Assembly: GCA_905198155.1 (NCBI GenBank)
Contig: CAJKBQ010000038.1
Span: 1-21,511, forward strand
Reading direction: 5' to 3'
Source: an uncultured Eubacteriales bacterium
GTDB taxonomy: Bacteria > Bacillota > Clostridia > Oscillospirales > Acutalibacteraceae
Length of the DNA: 21,511 bases
In this document: positions 6,347 to 14,074 of the stretch, in pieces
Layout: the number at the start of each line of letters is the position of its first letter
Numbering within the stretch: position 1 is the first letter of the stretch
Program-made: the position numbers and the translations under genes
The notes under the pieces: generated by a model
What the model saw: only the letters and a program-made list of their open reading frames with translations
Databases searched by the model: none
What the model was told of the DNA's origin: nothing

Positions 6347-7141
6347 ATGACCTTTGTACAGGCGCGCACCATGCGCACCACCGACCGCGCGTCCGTGCGG
6401 CCGCTGTACGTCAACAACTGCGGCTATTACCGCGATCTGGACGCGCCCGCGCACACCTGCCGCGCCGCCGGGCGTGCCGACCAGATGCTGCTGCTGGTGG
6501 TGCGCGGGGCGGTATTCCGGCCGGATCTGGGGCAGCGGTTCGGGCCGAACACCGTAATGCGCTTCCGCCCGCGCCAGCCGCAGGACTATATTTACGAGCC
6601 GGGCGCGGACACGCTGTACTACTATCTGCACTTTTCCGGGCGCGACGCCGCCGCCTATGCGGACGCGCTGCTGCCGGACACGGCGTCGGTCGATGCCGCG
6701 CCGATTGCGGCGTATCTGGACGAGATCATCACGGAGCTGCGCACGCATCCCACGGGGTTCGAGGTGCGGTGCGCGGGGCTGCTGCTGTGCGTACTGAGCG
6801 AAACGGCGCGGCGCATCGCCCGGCCGGATCCGTCGATGGCTGCGCTGACCGCGTGGCTGGACGCGCACTACGCCGAGCCGCTGACCGCGCCGCAGCTGGA
6901 CGCGCTGTGCGGCGGCCATGCGCGCAGCGTCGTGCGGCAGTTTCAGCAATACACCGGCCGCACCCCGGCGCAGTATCAGCAACAGCTGCGGCTGGCTGCG
7001 GGCGCGCGCCTGCTGCTGGACACCGACACGCCGATTGCCCGCGTGGCCGAGCAGGTCGGCTACGGCGACGCGCTGTATTTCAGCCGGTTGTTCCGGCGCA
7101 GATACGGCAAAAGCCCCACGCAGTACCGCCGGGGCGACTGA
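6347..7141 (+). CDS. AraC-family transcriptional regulator with cupin sensor domain
   Basis: 264 residues, start ATG at 6347 with GAAGGAGG at 6331-6338. Residues about 15-100 form the N-terminal cupin-type ligand domain (NCGYYRDLDAPAHTC, QPQDYIYEPGADTLYYYLHF). Residues about 165-262 hold the two AraC helix-turn-helix motifs, ending IARVAEQVGYGDALYFSRLFRRRYGKSPTQYR, the classic signature split here over positions 227-261. It is probably an activator of a carbohydrate-related or neighbouring gene. Its gene precedes the two-component genes by 16 nt and has its own promoter, so it may be cotranscribed with them, which is unusual for a Bce module. Its target is not known; possible sites include the direct repeats before the tandem glycosidases. 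Confidence 0.9.
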   Translation: MTFVQARTMRTTDRASVRPLYVNNCGYYRDLDAPAHTCRAAGRADQMLLLVVRGAVFRPDLGQRFGPNTVMRFRPRQPQDYIYEPGADTLYYYLHFSGRDAAAYADALLPDTASVDAAPIAAYLDEIITELRTHPTGFEVRCAGLLLCVLSETARRIARPDPSMAALTAWLDAHYAEPLTAPQLDALCGGHARSVVRQFQQYTGRTPAQYQQQLRLAAGARLLLDTDTPIARVAEQVGYGDALYFSRLFRRRYGKSPTQYRRGD

Positions 7142-7157
7142 CCCGAAAGGAGCTTTC

Positions 7158-7829
7158 ATGTACAAAATTCTGATCGTAGAGGACGACCGCGCCATTGCGC
7201 AGGCCATCCGTGAAAAAACCACGCTGTGGGGCATGGATGCGCGCTGCGTGCAGGATTTCCGTAACGTGCTGGCGGAATTTTCTGCCGACCCGCCGCACCT
7301 GGTGCTGATGGACATCGGGCTGCCGTTTTTCAACGGGTACTACTGGTGCGGCGAACTGCGCAAAATCTCGCGCGTGCCGATCCTGTTCCTATCGTCGGCG
7401 TCCGACAATATGAATATCGTGATGGCGATCAACATGGGCGCGGACGACTTCATCGCCAAGCCGTTCGACTGGGACGTGCTGATGGCCAAGCTGCAGGCGC
7501 TGCTGCGCCGGTCGTACGATTTTACCGCCGAAGCGCCAATGCTGACGCACCGCGGCGCGTTCCTGCACACCGACGACCACACGCTCACCTACCGCGACAG
7601 CACAGTGTCGCTGACCAAAAACGAATACCGGATCCTCGACTGCCTGCTGCGCGCCAAGCACCAGGTGGTCAGCCGCGAACGGCTGATGAAGCAGCTGTGG
7701 GAAACCGACCTGTTTGTGGACGAAAACACGCTGACCGTCAACGTCAACCGCCTGCGCAAAAAGCTGGACAGCGTCGGGCTGACGCATTTCATCACCACCA
7801 AAGTCGGCGAAGGGTATTTGATCGACTGA
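7158..7829 (+). CDS. bceR: OmpR-family response regulator (BceR-like)
   Basis: 223 residues, start ATG at 7158 with AAAGGAGC upstream. The receiver domain (1-115) has the acidic pair E8-D9-D10, phosphoacceptor Asp52 (VLMDIGLP), S80 and Lys101 (IAKPF). The OmpR/PhoB winged-helix domain fills about 124-222 (LTKNEYRILDCLL, NTLTVNVNRLRKKL, GEGYLID). It is followed 22 nt later by its kinase gene and then by a BceAB-type transporter, the standard layout of peptide-antibiotic resistance modules. It likely activates the transporter promoter through the inverted repeat at 8848-8863. Confidence 0.92.
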   Translation: MYKILIVEDDRAIAQAIREKTTLWGMDARCVQDFRNVLAEFSADPPHLVLMDIGLPFFNGYYWCGELRKISRVPILFLSSASDNMNIVMAINMGADDFIAKPFDWDVLMAKLQALLRRSYDFTAEAPMLTHRGAFLHTDDHTLTYRDSTVSLTKNEYRILDCLLRAKHQVVSRERLMKQLWETDLFVDENTLTVNVNRLRKKLDSVGLTHFITTKVGEGYLID

Positions 7830-7851
7830 CCGCCAAAAAGGAGGCATCCCC

Positions 7852-8841
7852 ATGGGCAAGATTCTGCTGGACGACCTGCGCGCGCACCGCGGCGCCATCG
7901 CGTTCGGCGTGCTGTGCGCCGCGATTTTCGCGGCGGTGTTCGCGCTGTATCACTTTCCGCCGCAGGCGGTCGCCTACCCCACGCTGCTGTGCGCGCTGCT
8001 GGGGGCGGCGATGTATGCGCTGCATTTCCGGCGGGTGTGGGCGCACCACCGGCAAATGGCCGACGCACTGCGCCGCACGGCCGATACGCTCGGCGTACTG
8101 CCGTCGCCGCAGTCCGTCGCCGAGGCCGACGATCTGGCGCTGATCGCGCAGCTGCGCGCCGAAATGACCGCCATGCAAAACGCGGCCGCCGCCAAATACA
8201 GCGACACAGTGGAATATTACACCGCGTGGGTGCACCAAATCAAAACGCCGATTGCGGCCATGCACCTGACGCTGCAAAACGAGGACGGCCCCGCGGCGCG
8301 GCGGCTGGCGGCGGAGCTGGCGCGCATCGAGCAGTACGTCGGGATGGTGCTGACGTTCCTGCGGCTGGACGCGCCCTCCACCGACTATGTGATCGAATCG
8401 GTCGCGCTGGACCCGCTCATCCGGCAGACGGTGCGCAAATTCGCCGACGAATTCATCGACCGCAAGCTGCGCCTGGTATACGACCCGATTGCGGAATCGG
8501 TGATTTCCGACCAAAAAGCGCTGGCGTTCGTGCTGGAACAGGTGCTGTCCAACGCGCTGAAATACACGCCGCACGGCTCCATCCGCATCTACCTCCGCGC
8601 GCCGCGCACGCTCTGCGTCGCCGACACGGGCATCGGCATTGCGCCGGAAGACTTGCCGCGCATTTTTGAAAAGGGCTACACCGGCCGCAACGGCCGCATC
8701 GACCGGCGCGCCAGCGGCATCGGGCTGTACCTCTGCCGCCGCATCTGCACGCGGCTGGGGCACCCCATCTGGGCGGAATCCGGCGCGGGCGGCACCACGC
8801 TCTGCATCCGGCTGGATCAACCGGCGCTGTCGTTTGAATAA
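7852..8841 (+). CDS. bceS: Intramembrane-sensing histidine kinase (BceS-like)
   Basis: 329 residues, start ATG at 7852 with AAAGGAGG upstream. Two N-terminal membrane helices (about 14-34 and 39-58) are joined by only a few residues, so it has no outer sensing domain, as is typical for kinases that sense through a BceAB transporter. The dimerisation region has WVHQIKTPI with His128, and the ATP-binding domain shows the N box (LEQVLSNALKYTP, about 226-238), DTGIGI and GIGLYLC motifs. The expected partners are the preceding regulator and the following ABC transporter, which would pass on the signal of peptide-antibiotic flux. Confidence 0.92.
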   Translation: MGKILLDDLRAHRGAIAFGVLCAAIFAAVFALYHFPPQAVAYPTLLCALLGAAMYALHFRRVWAHHRQMADALRRTADTLGVLPSPQSVAEADDLALIAQLRAEMTAMQNAAAAKYSDTVEYYTAWVHQIKTPIAAMHLTLQNEDGPAARRLAAELARIEQYVGMVLTFLRLDAPSTDYVIESVALDPLIRQTVRKFADEFIDRKLRLVYDPIAESVISDQKALAFVLEQVLSNALKYTPHGSIRIYLRAPRTLCVADTGIGIAPEDLPRIFEKGYTGRNGRIDRRASGIGLYLCRRICTRLGHPIWAESGAGGTTLCIRLDQPALSFE

Positions 8842-8847
8842 CGGAAC

Positions 8848-8863
8848 CTTACAATACTGTAAG
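8848..8863. promoter_or_regulatory. Inverted repeat, likely BceR-type operator
   Basis: CTTACAATACTGTAAG is a perfect 6-4-6 inverted repeat 7 bp after the kinase stop codon and about 30 bp upstream of the transporter promoter's -35 region. A further half-site, TGTAAG, lies at 8879-8884, closer to the promoter. The TTACA-N4-TGTAA form resembles sites reported for BceR-like activators; that match is from memory. Confidence 0.75.
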
Positions 8864-8893
8864 ATCGGCGGCGGAAAATGTAAGCCGATTCGA

Positions 8894-8922
8894 TGGCGGA
8901 CGCGGCCCGCTTTTGCTATAAT
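8894..8922 (+). promoter_or_regulatory. Extended -10 promoter of transporter genes
   Basis: TGCTATAAT (8914-8922) is an extended -10 box with perfect TATAAT. The -35 position 17 bp upstream reads TGGCGG and is poor, which fits a promoter needing an activator bound at the upstream inverted repeat. Confidence 0.75.
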
Positions 8923-8973
8923 AGTACCCGTAGCGCGGGCAAATCCGCCTGCGGGAAAGGAAGAATACGAACT

Positions 8974-9738
8974 ATGCAAATATTGGAAGTTACCGGCTTG
9001 CGCAAAATCTACCACACCCGGCTGGGCGGCGCGCAGGTGGAAGCGCTGAAAAACGTGAATTTCGCCGTGGAAGAAGGCGAATACGTCGCCATCATGGGCG
9101 AATCCGGCTCCGGCAAAACGACGCTGCTGAACATCCTCGCCTCGCTCGACACGCCCACCGGCGGCACCGTCCGGCTCGACGGCCGCGACATGGCGCAGAT
9201 TCCCGACCGCGAACGCTCGGCGTTTCGGCGCGATCATCTGGGCTTCGTGTTCCAGGATTTTAATCTGCTGGACACGTTCACGCTCGAAGACAACATCTTT
9301 CTGCCGCTGGTGCTCAGCGGGCGGCCGTACGCCGAAATGCGCACGCGGCTGATCCCCATCGCCGAGCAGCTCGGCATTTCCGCCATCCTGAAAAAATACC
9401 CGTACGAAGTATCCGGCGGGCAAAAGCAGCGCGCCGCCGTCGCGCGGGCGCTGATTACGCAGCCGCGGCTGGTGCTGGCGGACGAACCGACCGGCGCGCT
9501 GGACTCGCGCGCCTCCGCCGAGCTGCTGCGCCTGTTCGGCGAGATCAACCGCCAAGGGCAAACGATCCTGATGGTGACGCACTCCGTGCAGGCCGCCAGC
9601 CGCGCCGGACGCGTGCTGTTCATCAAGGACGGCACCGTGTTCCACCAGATTTACCGCGGCGACATGAGCGAAAACCAACTGTACCAAAAAATCTCCGACA
9701 CGCTGACGCTGCTGACCACCGGCGGCGACGCGCAGTAA
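8974..9738 (+). CDS. bceA: BceA-like ABC transporter ATPase
   Basis: 254 residues. The start is ATG at 8974 with AAAGGAAG upstream; a longer in-frame extension to 8893 crosses the promoter and is rejected. Motifs are Walker A GESGSGKTT (42-50), Q-loop in FVFQDFNLL (about 90), signature SGGQKQR (about 147), Walker B LVLADEP (about 166-172), the D-loop GALD and the H-loop VTHS. The family is the MacB/BceA group, whose members power removal of peptide antibiotics from their lipid targets. It is 13 nt before the permease gene. Confidence 0.94.
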   Translation: MQILEVTGLRKIYHTRLGGAQVEALKNVNFAVEEGEYVAIMGESGSGKTTLLNILASLDTPTGGTVRLDGRDMAQIPDRERSAFRRDHLGFVFQDFNLLDTFTLEDNIFLPLVLSGRPYAEMRTRLIPIAEQLGISAILKKYPYEVSGGQKQRAAVARALITQPRLVLADEPTGALDSRASAELLRLFGEINRQGQTILMVTHSVQAASRAGRVLFIKDGTVFHQIYRGDMSENQLYQKISDTLTLLTTGGDAQ

Positions 9739-9751
9739 AGGAGGGATTCCG

Positions 9752-11782
9752 ATGAAACTGGGATTCTTCCCGAAGCTGGCGCTGGACGCCATCCGCAAAA
9801 ACAAGCGGATGTACATGCCGTACCTGCTGACGTGCATCGGGATGGTGTCCATGACGTACATCATCGCCTTTTTGCAGCGCAGCCCCATCGTCCGCCAAAT
9901 GCGCGGCGGCGCAAATTTTCAGCTGATGATGAGCCTTGGCAGCTTTGTGGTCGCCGTGTTCGCCGCCATCTTTCTGTTTTACACCAACTCGTTCCTCATG
10001 CGGCGGCGCAAGCACGAATTCGGCCTGTACTACATCCTCGGCATGGGCAAGTTTTCCATTGGACGGGTGCTGCTGTGGGAAACGCTGCTGACCGCCGCGT
10101 GCGCGCTGGGCATCGGCCTGCCGGGCGGGATCGTGCTGTCCAAGCTGGCGGAGCTGGGTGTGGTCAACCTGCTGCGCGGCGACGTGCAGTACACGCTGTC
10201 GGTCTCCGGCGCGGGCATCGGCTGGACGGCCGTGATCTTCTGCGTCATCTTCGTCCTCCTGCTGCTGCACAACCTCCGCCAAATCGGCAAAAGTACGGCC
10301 ATCGCGCTGCTGCACAGCGAAACCGCCGGTGAAAAACCGCCGAAGGCCAATTGGGTGCTGGGCATCGCCGGGGTGGTGCTGCTGGCTGCGGCGTATTACC
10401 TGGCCGTCACCATTCGCGACCCCCTTACCGCGCTGTCGCTCTTTTTCGTCGCGGTGCTGCTCGTCATCGTAGGCACGTATCTGCTGTTCGTCGCCGGGTC
10501 GGTGCTGCTCTGCCGCATCCTCCAGCGGAACAAACGGTACTACTACCGCGCCAATCACTTTGTGTCCGTGTCGTCCATGGCGTACCGGATGAAGCGCAAC
10601 GGCGCGGGGCTGGCGTCCATCTGCATTCTGGCGACGATGGTTCTGGTGATGATCTCGTCCACTGCCAGCCTGTATATCGGCAGCGAGGACGCACTGACCA
10701 CGCGCTACCCGCGCGCATTCAACTTTGAATTCCGCTGCCAAAGCGCCGCGGATATGTCCGACACCGCCATCGACTTCACCCGCGACCGGCTGCAAAAAGC
10801 CTGCGGCAGCGTGGCGCAGACGGATCGGATTGAATACCGTTCCGCCGCCATCGCCGGGATCCTGCGCGGCGACACGCCGGACTTTGCTCCGGTAAACCGC
10901 GACCTGAACGCCGACACCATGGACGACGTGTACCAGTTTGAGGTGATTCCGCTTTCGGACTACAACCGGATGACCGGGCAGTCGGTCTCGCTGGCGTCGG
11001 GCGAAGCGCTGGCGTATGTGTTCCGCGGCGAATACCGCGGCGACACGCTGAACATCGGCGGCCAGCCGCTGCGCATCACGCAGTACCTCCGCGATTTCCC
11101 CATCAGCGGCAACTATGTGGCGCAGGTAATCCCGGCGTTCATCGTCATCACCCCCGACTTTGACGCCATTGCCGACGCACTGGCAGTCGATTACGGCGTG
11201 AACGGCACCCGCGCACTGGCACTGAGCTGGACGATGCAGTTCAACGTGGAAGCGATGGAGCCGGAAACGCAAATCGCGTTCGGCGAGCGGCTGATGAAAA
11301 CCATATCGGAAAAAGCGGACGAATCGCTCGAAAAATTCATCCAGGTATCGTACGACGGACTGGAAGCCAACCGCGAGGACTTTTTCGGCACGTTCGGGAG
11401 CCTGCTGTTCCTGGGCATCCTGCTGAGCATTGTGTTCCTGCTGGCTGCCGTGCTGATGATTTACTACAAGCAGATCACCGAAGGCTACGAAGATCAGGCG
11501 CGCTTCGGGATCATGCAGAAGCTGGGCATGACCGCACACGACATCCGCCGCAGCATCAATGCGCAGCTACTGATGGTATTCGCGCTGCCGCTGCTCGGCG
11601 CGGGGCTGCACCTGGCGTTTGCGTTTCCGATGATCCGCAAGCTGCTGCTGCTGTTCGCGCTGGACAACGTCCCGCTGTATCTGCGCACCACACTCGCCTG
11701 CTACGCGGCGTTCGCGCTGCTGTACGCGGTGGTGTACCGCATCACGTCGAATGCGTACTATCACATTGTGCAGGAAAATTAA
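9752..11782 (+). CDS. bceB: BceB-like FtsX-type permease with large extracellular domain
   Basis: 676 residues, start ATG at 9752 with AAAGGAGG at the end of the ATPase gene. The layout is that of BceB: a membrane helix near 22-42, a group of FtsX-type helices (about 58-78, 105-130, 155-175, 205-222, 228-255, 285-310), then a long outer domain of about 235 residues (about 310-545), and three final helices (about 547-570, 600-625, 645-665). The family confers resistance to cell-wall peptide antibiotics such as bacitracin-like compounds by freeing undecaprenyl-linked targets, and also acts as the sensor for its kinase. The specificity-giving outer domain cannot be matched to a drug from sequence alone. 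Confidence 0.92.
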   Translation: MKLGFFPKLALDAIRKNKRMYMPYLLTCIGMVSMTYIIAFLQRSPIVRQMRGGANFQLMMSLGSFVVAVFAAIFLFYTNSFLMRRRKHEFGLYYILGMGKFSIGRVLLWETLLTAACALGIGLPGGIVLSKLAELGVVNLLRGDVQYTLSVSGAGIGWTAVIFCVIFVLLLLHNLRQIGKSTAIALLHSETAGEKPPKANWVLGIAGVVLLAAAYYLAVTIRDPLTALSLFFVAVLLVIVGTYLLFVAGSVLLCRILQRNKRYYYRANHFVSVSSMAYRMKRNGAGLASICILATMVLVMISSTASLYIGSEDALTTRYPRAFNFEFRCQSAADMSDTAIDFTRDRLQKACGSVAQTDRIEYRSAAIAGILRGDTPDFAPVNRDLNADTMDDVYQFEVIPLSDYNRMTGQSVSLASGEALAYVFRGEYRGDTLNIGGQPLRITQYLRDFPISGNYVAQVIPAFIVITPDFDAIADALAVDYGVNGTRALALSWTMQFNVEAMEPETQIAFGERLMKTISEKADESLEKFIQVSYDGLEANREDFFGTFGSLLFLGILLSIVFLLAAVLMIYYKQITEGYEDQARFGIMQKLGMTAHDIRRSINAQLLMVFALPLLGAGLHLAFAFPMIRKLLLLFALDNVPLYLRTTLACYAAFALLYAVVYRITSNAYYHIVQEN

Positions 11783-11801
11783 GCAAACTCAAAACCAATC
11801 G

Positions 11802-11832
11802 TCCCCCGGAGCGCGCCTCCGGGGGATTTTTT
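11802..11832 (+). terminator. Terminator after Bce module
   Basis: TCCCCCGGAG (11802-11811) pairs with CTCCGGGGGA (11817-11826) around a 5-nt loop and is followed by six T. It lies 20 nt after the permease stop. Confidence 0.9.
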
Positions 11833-11904
11833 CGCCAACACAGCCGCCTGCGCCGGACAAAATGCTTTGCCGAACTTTCCCCTTTACTTTTTGTTTCTGT
11901 CATA

Positions 11905-11933
11905 TTGAATTATTCTTGATAATATGGTATAAT
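11905..11933 (+). promoter_or_regulatory. Sigma-A promoter of acyltransferase-glmM operon
   Basis: TTGAAT (11905-11910), a 17-bp spacer and TATAAT (11928-11933) lie 34 bp before the start codon. Confidence 0.8.
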
Positions 11934-11967
11934 AAAATGCCGAAACCATTGGAAAGGACTTAATCAG

Positions 11968-12660
11968 ATGAAATATATCACCAATTCCGAGCTGTTTGAT
12001 CTGACCGGCACCATCGCGGCCGCCGTGTTCGACGGCACCGAAACCCCGTGGGAAGTGCTGCCCAAACTGCATGACTATATCCGCACATTGGGCACTGCAC
12101 TGAACCCGGACGTGTTCGACCACCCCGCGCCGGATGTGTGGATCGCGAAATCCGCATCCGTCGCGCCGAGCGCCAGCATCACCGGTCCGTGCATCATCGA
12201 CGAAGGCGCTGAAATCCGCCACTGTGCGTTCATCCGCGGGAGTGCCGTCGTCGGCAAAGGCGCTGTCGTCGGCAATTCGGTGGAGCTGAAAAACGCGCTG
12301 CTGTTTGACCATGCGCAGGTACCGCATTTCAACTACGTCGGCGATTCCATCCTCGGCGTGCGGGCGCACATGGGCGCGGGATCCATCACGTCCAACGTGA
12401 AAAGCGACAAATCGCTCGTCGTGATTCACGGTGCAGACGGGGACTTCCCCACCGGCCGCAAAAAAGTCGGCGCGATGCTCGGCGACGGCGCGGAAATCGG
12501 GTGCAACAGCGTGCTGAACCCCGGCACCGTAATCGGGCGGGGCGCGCAGGTATACCCCACGTCGTGCGTACGCGGGGTCGTCCCGGAAAATCACATTTAC
12601 AAAGACACGCAGCACATCCTCCCCCGGCGGGACAACGAACCGAAAGGCGGAATGAAATAA
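11968..12660 (+). CDS. Left-handed beta-helix acyltransferase resembling the GlmU acetyltransferase half
   Basis: 230 residues, start ATG at 11968 with GAAAGGA upstream. Residues about 62-215 are hexapeptide repeats of a left-handed beta helix (APSASITGPCIIDEGAEI, VVGKGAVVGNSVELKNA). The stretch VPHFNYVGDSILG, with its HxxYxGD core, and the following GAGSITSN strongly resemble the acetyl-CoA and sugar-phosphate site of GlmU. The pyrophosphorylase half of GlmU is missing; residues 1-55 are a short helical lead. The next gene, starting directly at the following base, is glmM, whose product glucosamine-1-phosphate is the substrate of the GlmU acetyltransferase. It may therefore make GlcNAc-1-phosphate, but another acyl acceptor is possible. 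Databases often label such proteins UDP-GlcNAc pyrophosphorylase, which this length does not support. Confidence 0.85.
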   Translation: MKYITNSELFDLTGTIAAAVFDGTETPWEVLPKLHDYIRTLGTALNPDVFDHPAPDVWIAKSASVAPSASITGPCIIDEGAEIRHCAFIRGSAVVGKGAVVGNSVELKNALLFDHAQVPHFNYVGDSILGVRAHMGAGSITSNVKSDKSLVVIHGADGDFPTGRKKVGAMLGDGAEIGCNSVLNPGTVIGRGAQVYPTSCVRGVVPENHIYKDTQHILPRRDNEPKGGMK

Positions 12661-14010
12661 ATGGGCAGATTATTTGGAACAGACGGGGTGCGCGGCATCG
12701 CAAACCGGGAATTGACGTGTGAACGCGCGCTGGAAATCGGGCGCGCCGCGGCATCGGTGCTGGCCAACGGCAGCCGCCGCCGGCCGATTTTCGTGATCGG
12801 GACGGACACGCGCGCTTCGTCCGATATGCTGGCCGCCGCGATTGCAGCCGGGCTGTGCTCGGTGGGCGCGGACGTCCAGCTGCTGGGCGTGGTACCGACA
12901 CCGGCGGTCGCATTTCTCGTCGGCAAATACAAAGCCGATGCCGGTGTGATGATCTCGGCATCGCACAACCCGGCAGAATACAACGGGATCAAAATTTTCA
13001 GCGGCGACGGGTACAAACTGCCCGACGCACTGGAAGAGCAGATCGAAGCGATTGTGCTGGATCATGTGCTGGAACCGGACGCGCCGATCGGCGGCGAAGT
13101 GGGCCGGATCACCACCTGCCCCAACGCGGTTGCAGACTATGTGGAACACCTAAAAAGCACCGCCGCCTATTCGCTCGACGGCCTGCACATCGCCGTGGAC
13201 TGCGCCAACGGCTCGGCATCGGTAACGGCGGAAAAGCTGTTCATCGAGCTGGGCGCAGAGTGCCATTTTCTGTCGCACAATCCGGACGGCGTCAACATCA
13301 ACCGCAACTGCGGCTCCACGCACCTGGACGCGCTACGGGCGTATGTGCTGGAACATCAGCTGGACGCCGGGGTCGCGTTCGACGGCGACGCCGACCGCTG
13401 CCTGTGCATCGACGATCAGGGCGAACTGATCGACGGCGACCGGATCATGGCGATCTGCGCGGCGGACATGGCGGAGCGCGGCAAGCTGACACGCAACACC
13501 GTCGTCGGGACGATCATGACGAACTTTGGCTTTGGCAAATTCTGCGAGGCCAACGGTCTGCAATTTGTCGCGACGAAAGTCGGCGACCGGTTCGTGCTGG
13601 AACAAATGCTGCAAGACAACTACGCCCTGGGCGGCGAGCAGAGCGGCCATGTGATCTTCCGCGACTTCGCCACCACCGGCGACGGCCAGCTGACTGCGAT
13701 TCAACTGCTGAGCCTGATGCGCCGCAAGCAGGCAAAACTGAGCGATTTAGCGCAGATTATGACCCGGTACCCGCAGGTGATGGTGAATCTTCATATCTCG
13801 AACGAAGGGAAACTGCAATTTTATACCAGTCCGGCCATCAAAGCCGCGATGGAAGAAGCCAAACGCGCACTGGGCGACAGCGGCCGCATCGTGGTGCGTC
13901 CGAGCGGCACCGAGCCGCTGATCCGCGTGATGACCGAAGGGATGGATCACGCACAGATCGAGTCGGTCGCGCGGTCGGTCGCGTCGGTGATCGAGCAGGA
14001 GCTGGACTGA
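12661..14010 (+). CDS. glmM: Phosphoglucosamine mutase
   Basis: 449 residues, the usual GlmM length. The start is ATG at 12661, directly after the stop codon of the previous gene, so translation is probably coupled; a weak AAAGG lies upstream. Motifs are GTDGVRG at the N-terminus, the phosphoserine loop ISASHNP (catalytic Ser101), the metal loop DGDADR (about 241-246), GGEQSGH in domain 3, and the phosphate-binding RPSGTEPLIRVM near the C-terminus. It converts glucosamine-6-phosphate to glucosamine-1-phosphate for UDP-GlcNAc and cell-wall synthesis in the cytoplasm. A strong terminator follows. Confidence 0.97.
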   Translation: MGRLFGTDGVRGIANRELTCERALEIGRAAASVLANGSRRRPIFVIGTDTRASSDMLAAAIAAGLCSVGADVQLLGVVPTPAVAFLVGKYKADAGVMISASHNPAEYNGIKIFSGDGYKLPDALEEQIEAIVLDHVLEPDAPIGGEVGRITTCPNAVADYVEHLKSTAAYSLDGLHIAVDCANGSASVTAEKLFIELGAECHFLSHNPDGVNINRNCGSTHLDALRAYVLEHQLDAGVAFDGDADRCLCIDDQGELIDGDRIMAICAADMAERGKLTRNTVVGTIMTNFGFGKFCEANGLQFVATKVGDRFVLEQMLQDNYALGGEQSGHVIFRDFATTGDGQLTAIQLLSLMRRKQAKLSDLAQIMTRYPQVMVNLHISNEGKLQFYTSPAIKAAMEEAKRALGDSGRIVVRPSGTEPLIRVMTEGMDHAQIESVARSVASVIEQELD

Positions 14011-14017
14011 GTTTACG

Positions 14018-14064
14018 AAAAAGCACGAACCATCCCAATTCATGGGATGGTTCGTGCTTTTTTT
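14018..14064. terminator. Bidirectional terminator between glmM and the glycosidase gene
   Basis: A perfect 20-bp inverted repeat (14018-14037 and 14043-14062, arms with GCACGAACCATCCCA and its complement) with a 5-nt loop has T-runs on both strands. It serves glmM (+) and the convergent glycosidase gene (-), whose stop is at 14075. Confidence 0.92.
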
Positions 14065-14074
14065 GCGCCGCGAT

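Noticed and set aside
7792..9888. Long - strand open frame opposite the kinase and ABC genes
   Set aside because: Same kind of antisense shadow; low-complexity Arg/Gln/Val-rich peptide without motifs, no ribosome site.
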